Origin: Deltaproteobacteria bacterium
Lineage (GTDB): Bacteria; Myxococcota_C; UBA6777
DNA: 64,000 nucleotides
Direction of reading: 5' to 3'
Assembly: GCA_006226375.1 (NCBI GenBank)
Contig: SBHC01000028.1
Coordinates: 1 to 64,000 of the forward strand
Shown here in pieces: positions 59,619-64,000 of this stretch. The notes beneath the pieces were generated by a model that was given only the letters and a program-made list of their open reading frames with translations, ran no database searches and was not told where the DNA came from. The translations under genes and the position numbers were made by a program. Position 1 is the stretch's first letter. Each line of letters starts with the position of its first letter.

Positions 59619-62390
59619 ATGCCAGAGTTGACCTACACCGAAGACGGTCGCCTTCAATTTACAGGCAATTTTTATGAGATGCCCATTGGCTCACTCCTTC
59701 TTTGGGTACTGAATGAGCAACATCAGGGTGAATTAACTCTCTATTACGAGGGGTTCACACAGATGCTCTACTTCACGAGAGGCTACCCCATTGCCTCTCG
59801 TGGCGGCCCTCCCGAAAACTTCTTAGGCTGGCTTCTCCGAGAAACCGGCAAGATTGACGATGGGACCTACCTCCAATCGCTTCAAACCATGGCCACCGAA
59901 CAACAGATGCAAGGCCAGGTTTTGATCCAGATGGGTGCGATTAACCAAGATCAACTCACGGATGCCCTCAAGCTTCAACTCCAGCGCAAAATCCTTCGGA
60001 TATTTCGGGCCAACGAAGGAGAGTTCCAGTTTACATCGACGGGCCAGCTCGCGGCGCAAGATATCGCTCCAGGAATTCTCAACCCCTACACCCTGATCGC
60101 CAATGGGGTTCGCCAAGAATACTCCGACGAACGCCTCGAACAGTACCTCGACAGATTTGCTGGCACGATGATCAAACGCAAAGTGGATCACATGTCGGAA
60201 AAGCTGTTGGAAAAACTGGGCCTGGACGATGTGGAGATCACAGCCCTTCAACTGATCGAAGGCTGGACCACCACCACGTCCTTCCTCAGCAGCGAATACT
60301 TGGACCGGACTCCATCTCTTGTACTTCTTACCATCATGACGATGGCAGACCTGGTGATTGTCAAAGAATACGATGAACTCGCCATCTCCCGTGATCGGCG
60401 CAGCATGGGAACGCCCATCGCAGGGAATCCTTCACCAACCCTCGAAGAGCCACCTCCTGAACCAGCCGTTGCCGTGGGACAGCGTCCCTTGACGCCTGTC
60501 CCTGAGAGCGATGTCTCCATCTCAGTACAGACAGCCAAAGACCCTCGAAAGCACAAGGAAGACCCCAATCGACCGAGGAAACGCGCGCAAGTCACCGTCC
60601 ACGTCAAAGAAGACCGAATCGAGACCATCGAATCGCTGGCAGCCACGCCAGAAAATCTTTCAACCCTTGAGGGCAACGACGACGCTGATCTTGACGCAGC
60701 CTTGGACAGCCTTGAGATCCCTCAAGTGGAAGAGATGGAACTCCCCATGGAGTCCCAGTTTGAACTCAACTCCACCCAAGAGACCATGGCTGATCTTCCA
60801 GCCTTCCCCCAAGAGGAAGCGACGGAGGGAGCAACCGTAATCGACGCCGTTCCCTTTAGCGGCGACGAGCTGGAGAGCGCCAAAGTCTTTGATCCGTTTG
60901 AGTCGGAGCCTCCAACCAACCCAGAAGCTCCTTCTCTCACTCCGCCTCCGATAGCGATGGGACCCCCGGCTGGTTCTTCCCCTCTAACGGGGGCAGGAAT
61001 CATCGCAGGTCCCCCACCTGGTTCGGGCGTTGGAGGGGTGCTCACCCCTCCTCCACCCTCACGCCTGTCTCCGTCGGAGAACTCTTCGTCCAGCGCTCCT
61101 ATCATTATGGGGCCACCTCCCACGTCATCGGGAAGCAGCCCTTCTCAACCGGCCATCCTTGCTCCACCTCCGCCTTCCAGTTCTTCGCAGCCGAGTGTGT
61201 TGACACCTCCTCCGCCGGCTTCAGAGAACAAAGGAGCTATCCTCGCTCCACCACCACCGTCGAGTGACTCAGGTCCAGCGATTGCGCTAGGACCATCGAC
61301 TCCACCTCCAACGGCGAGAGCGACCGCGACAGCGGCTCCAAGAACCGGTCAAGCTCCGATGGCATCTCCTCGGACTCCTGGTCCTTCCAGCCGTCCTTCG
61401 ACACCCACTGCCGGAGCGAGCAAGTCCTGGGTTACGGCAACACCTGGCCCGCGGTCTGCTCCTGCACGAGCCACCGCGAGACCAGCCACCACACCCATTC
61501 CCGGCTCAAGACCGTCACCAACTGCAGCAACGGCTGGCAGCTCTGTGGGTGGCCAGGCCACTGCAGGATCCTCATCGCCCAAACCCGCACCACCCCAAGC
61601 CAGCGCGGGTCTCTCGGAAGAAGATCAGGCCAAAGAACGTAAGATTAACAGCAAACGACGTGACATTGATGGCGGTTGCACTCACTACGAATTGCTTGAA
61701 GTGGACCGTTACGCCGCGATGAATGCGATTCGAGATTCGTACTACAAGATGAGCCGTGTCTTTCACCCAGACAGCGTGGCAGGAACTCCGTTGGCTCACC
61801 TCTCGGATGACCTGGAGTTCATCACGTCCCACGTCAACACGGCGTATACGACGTTGAGCAACAAGGACCTCAAACGCGAATACGACGAAGAGTTGGCCGA
61901 TCCAGAAGCGGCGAAGATGAAGGATCGGGCTCCCGTTGCGGCTCAGGCTGAGGTGCATTACACCAAAGCTCTTGTGTACCTCAAACACCGTGACTACAAG
62001 AAAGCGGAAGAAGAAATCCGCTGGGCCATCCAACTCCTAGAGGATGAAGGTGACTTTCAAGCGGTCTTGGCCTGGTCCATCTACAACAACGATGCCTACG
62101 GCAAAGACGAGCAAATCAAGCTGGCTCGTCACCACCTCGCCAAGGCCGAAGAGTTAAACGCTGACCCTGAGAAGCTCTTCTTCTACAAAGGGATGCTGGA
62201 GAAGAACGAGGGCGACTACGAAGAAGCGCTCAAATGCTTCAACGAGTTACTTCGGCACAACCCTCGACACACCGATGGAACGCGCGAGATGCGAAACATC
62301 AAAGTTCTTCAGCGCCGAGAACGTGAGAAGAAAACGGAAGAAGAAACCAAGCCGAAAAAGAGCGGCTGGGGTGGCTTGTTTAAGAAGTAG
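59619..62390 (+). CDS. PATAN (DUF4388)-J-domain-TPR fusion protein
   Basis: A 923-aa soluble protein. Residues about 10-100 are a PATAN/DUF4388 domain (FTGNFYEMPIGSLLLWVLNEQHQGELTL), followed by a winged-helix-like repeat (GQVLIQMGAINQDQLTDALKLQLQRKI). Residues about 280-660 are disordered and extremely Pro/Ser/Ala-rich. Residues about 688-750 form a DnaJ domain (HYELLEVDRYAAMNAIRDSYYKMSRVFHPDSV), with the HPD motif that stimulates Hsp70 intact. Residues about 770-900 form TPRs (AEVHYTKALVYLKHRDYKKAEEEI), then a Lys-rich end. It probably links a signalling or gliding-type complex to DnaK. No strong ribosome binding site precedes the ATG. Confidence 0.85.
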   Translation: MPELTYTEDGRLQFTGNFYEMPIGSLLLWVLNEQHQGELTLYYEGFTQMLYFTRGYPIASRGGPPENFLGWLLRETGKIDDGTYLQSLQTMATEQQMQGQVLIQMGAINQDQLTDALKLQLQRKILRIFRANEGEFQFTSTGQLAAQDIAPGILNPYTLIANGVRQEYSDERLEQYLDRFAGTMIKRKVDHMSEKLLEKLGLDDVEITALQLIEGWTTTTSFLSSEYLDRTPSLVLLTIMTMADLVIVKEYDELAISRDRRSMGTPIAGNPSPTLEEPPPEPAVAVGQRPLTPVPESDVSISVQTAKDPRKHKEDPNRPRKRAQVTVHVKEDRIETIESLAATPENLSTLEGNDDADLDAALDSLEIPQVEEMELPMESQFELNSTQETMADLPAFPQEEATEGATVIDAVPFSGDELESAKVFDPFESEPPTNPEAPSLTPPPIAMGPPAGSSPLTGAGIIAGPPPGSGVGGVLTPPPPSRLSPSENSSSSAPIIMGPPPTSSGSSPSQPAILAPPPPSSSSQPSVLTPPPPASENKGAILAPPPPSSDSGPAIALGPSTPPPTARATATAAPRTGQAPMASPRTPGPSSRPSTPTAGASKSWVTATPGPRSAPARATARPATTPIPGSRPSPTAATAGSSVGGQATAGSSSPKPAPPQASAGLSEEDQAKERKINSKRRDIDGGCTHYELLEVDRYAAMNAIRDSYYKMSRVFHPDSVAGTPLAHLSDDLEFITSHVNTAYTTLSNKDLKREYDEELADPEAAKMKDRAPVAAQAEVHYTKALVYLKHRDYKKAEEEIRWAIQLLEDEGDFQAVLAWSIYNNDAYGKDEQIKLARHHLAKAEELNADPEKLFFYKGMLEKNEGDYEEALKCFNELLRHNPRHTDGTREMRNIKVLQRREREKKTEEETKPKKSGWGGLFKK

Positions 62391-62476
62391 AAGAGCCCCA
62401 AGTTCAGGCGACATCAGGACATCGAAATTCCCTAAGAGCCATCCTAGCTTACCTTCATACAACTGTGAGAGAGTGC

Positions 62477-64000
62477 ATGACCACTGCGGAGACCTCCTTC
62501 GACATCACCCTGGAAGATCTGCGACTCGCCTACCAACGACAAGACCCATCGTTTGTCCAAAAGCTGAAGTCGTTTCTCCAACAAGCCGATCCTTATCCCG
62601 ATGATGAAGGGGGCGAAGACGACGTCAGCTTCTACACCCACCGGTACAACGTCCTCCACAATTATCAACTTCGAATCTTACCAGCCGGTGAGGAGCGAAT
62701 GGCCCATCGCCAGAAGTTGTGGGATAGCTTCTTGCAACAAAAGTCCGGTGTTCCGCCACGCCTCCGACTCTCGCCCCTTATCATGGACTTGTACCAAGAT
62801 GGGACGGAGTGGAGCCGACAAGCTCTGCTTACGATCATCACCGAGCTGCCTCTGATGTGGGGCCCCTGGAAAGGAATCAAGCAGATCTTCAAGCAAGCGG
62901 AAGCTTCCGACGACTTTGAGATGCTTGGCGCCATTGCCGTCCGCTGCGACATCCAACTCGCCAACCAATATGCTCCGCAAACGGACGTCACCGACCTGAC
63001 TTTTGGATACCTACGACGCCGAGGTTGGCGCTACTTGCGACACCTCGCGACTTCCATGCCCGATCTGTACCCATACGCTGTGGTCCAATTCTTGCGGTGG
63101 TATCCCTCGCAAAAAGACAACTGGTACGCAAACCAAACCTGGAACAAAACCTGGATTGCCAATCACATCTTCTTCCACAACCACAAAAAACGTGGCGGGG
63201 AGAAGCAGTATGGTTCGTCTTCGTTTAAATACGGTGGTTACTACAACAAAGCCCCCGACTCACTCTGCAAGCACCGTGCATTTCCCGAGTTGTGGAACGA
63301 ATCCCCCGAGCCACTCTTGGATTTGCTCTTGTTGTGCCGCGATGAACACATCGGTCAGTTCGCTGTAGAGTTACTTCAAGAACAGTTTGCTTCGGACCTG
63401 CGGGACCTTCCTCTACCCTACATGATCCGGTTGGGGCAACGACCCATCGCCTCCATCCAGCGGTTTGTTCAAGAGTGGATTCAAGACAACCCTGAGTTTC
63501 AAAAAGCGCAGTTCAAAGAGTTGGGCCTTCATGATTTGATGCTGAAACACTTCCTCTTCAGCGATGAAGAGAAAGTCCGCAAGTACGCCATCAAATACGC
63601 CCAAGACTACGCCAAAGATATGTCCTTTGACTTGTTGAAGCAGCTGTTCCGAAGTGATCACAGCGACCTCAACAAGTTCGGTAGCCAGCTGCTGTCCGAC
63701 AAAGATCCTCGTGATGACATTGGCCTTGAGAACTTGCAGGTCCTGCTCAGGATTCCGAACGCCCTCGACATCGCGAAGAAAAAGCTGGAGTCGGGCTTTC
63801 GGCCAACCGAGATTCCCCTCGACTGGTTCAAACCCCTCTTGTTTGATGACAGCTGGAACCTCCCCGAGTACGCAGTCAGCTACCTGAAAAAGCAGTATCC
63901 AACCAAACAAATCCCAACCGAATGGCTGCAAGACCTGCTCCAAGACCCAGGGATGGAAGGCTCCTACTATAGCTACATGGCTCGCGAGTTTGCGATGTCT
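62477..64000 (+). CDS. Large alpha-helical repeat protein, truncated by the window end
   Basis: The frame is open for 508 codons from ATG 62477 (GTGAGAGAG just before it) to the last base, with no stop, so the gene continues outside. The sequence is hydrophilic and helical with HEAT-like pairs (ALLTIITELPLMWGPWKGIKQIF; DEEKVRKYAIKYAQDYAKDMSFDLLKQLF). The stretch FGYLRRRGWRYLRHLA recalls a motif in large WGR/HEAT-containing proteins of Myxococcota and Planctomycetota, but no WGR domain is visible in this part. No signal peptide. It lies 86 bases after the PATAN-J-TPR gene on the same strand. The function is unknown. Confidence 0.6.
   Translation, partial: MTTAETSFDITLEDLRLAYQRQDPSFVQKLKSFLQQADPYPDDEGGEDDVSFYTHRYNVLHNYQLRILPAGEERMAHRQKLWDSFLQQKSGVPPRLRLSPLIMDLYQDGTEWSRQALLTIITELPLMWGPWKGIKQIFKQAEASDDFEMLGAIAVRCDIQLANQYAPQTDVTDLTFGYLRRRGWRYLRHLATSMPDLYPYAVVQFLRWYPSQKDNWYANQTWNKTWIANHIFFHNHKKRGGEKQYGSSSFKYGGYYNKAPDSLCKHRAFPELWNESPEPLLDLLLLCRDEHIGQFAVELLQEQFASDLRDLPLPYMIRLGQRPIASIQRFVQEWIQDNPEFQKAQFKELGLHDLMLKHFLFSDEEKVRKYAIKYAQDYAKDMSFDLLKQLFRSDHSDLNKFGSQLLSDKDPRDDIGLENLQVLLRIPNALDIAKKKLESGFRPTEIPLDWFKPLLFDDSWNLPEYAVSYLKKQYPTKQIPTEWLQDLLQDPGMEGSYYSYMAREFAMS

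Overview
The window looks like a chromosomal segment of a Myxococcota-type (former deltaproteobacterial) Gram-negative bacterium. The reasons are a protein with MopE-type Cys/Asp repeats and a MYXO-CTERM-like tail, a Stig1-like lipoprotein, PATAN (DUF4388)/J-domain/TPR and AgmX-tail architectures, a DUF2723 membrane protein, and the order lysS-lolC-lolD-bamA-skp. By eye the GC content is only about half, well below that of classical myxobacteria. I saw no phage, insertion sequence, CRISPR array or rRNA.

Layout. 1-1.9 kb: FadE5/DmdC-type acyl-CoA dehydrogenase behind a 14-bp palindrome like TetR-type FadR operators. 2-13.5 kb: envelope genes (Cys-rich lipoproteins, MoxR ATPase, di-heme lipoprotein, parvulin-like lipoprotein, 1195-aa repeat protein, outer-membrane protein) plus the tRNA thiomethylase MtaB. 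13.6-17.9 kb, minus: heme A synthase, HDAC-fold deacetylase and DUF2723 protein in one run behind a good promoter. 18.1-20.4 kb: an acyl-CoA dehydrogenase/kinase pair of the ACAD10/11 (LvaC/LvaA) type. 20.5-27 kb: Lgt, lipoproteins, BrkB-like membrane protein, TPR/AgmX protein. 27.4-30.4 kb: a TPR protein and a lone FlhA/SctV-family export gate. 30.5-39.4 kb: a third acyl-CoA dehydrogenase, B12-binding radical SAM enzyme, CsrA with an extended tail, an acidic GAF-like protein, a small basic protein with a hairpin leader, an outer-membrane protein and an M50 protease. 39.5-51.4 kb: core genes lysS-lolC-lolD-bamA-skp, M50 protease, scpA, scpB and an RsuA/RluB pseudouridine synthase. 51.5 kb: initiator tRNA with consensus promoter and terminator. 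51.9-56.2 kb: a decaying accessory block. 56.8-64 kb: FliA/WhiG-type sigma factor, sugar nucleotidyltransferase, PP2C phosphatase, PATAN-J-TPR protein and a large helical protein cut by the window end.

How the genes fit together. Much of the window concerns lipoproteins and the outer membrane: Lgt makes lipoproteins, LolC/LolD release them, Skp and BamA handle beta-barrel proteins, and many genes encode predicted substrates. A second theme is acyl-CoA catabolism (three dehydrogenases and a kinase). The clearest anomaly is the 51.9-56.2 kb block. An NSAR/OSBS-like racemase has an internal deletion and a frameshift, a GNAT gene is truncated, a cysteine-dioxygenase-like gene carries an in-frame TGA, a frameshift and a 15-bp duplication, and the deacylase between them has lost one histidine of its HxH motif. 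It looks like an amino-acid N-acylation/racemisation/deacylation module caught while decaying.

Many starts are GTG or TTG and were chosen by ribosome-binding-site position. All family assignments come from reading motifs, without database searches.
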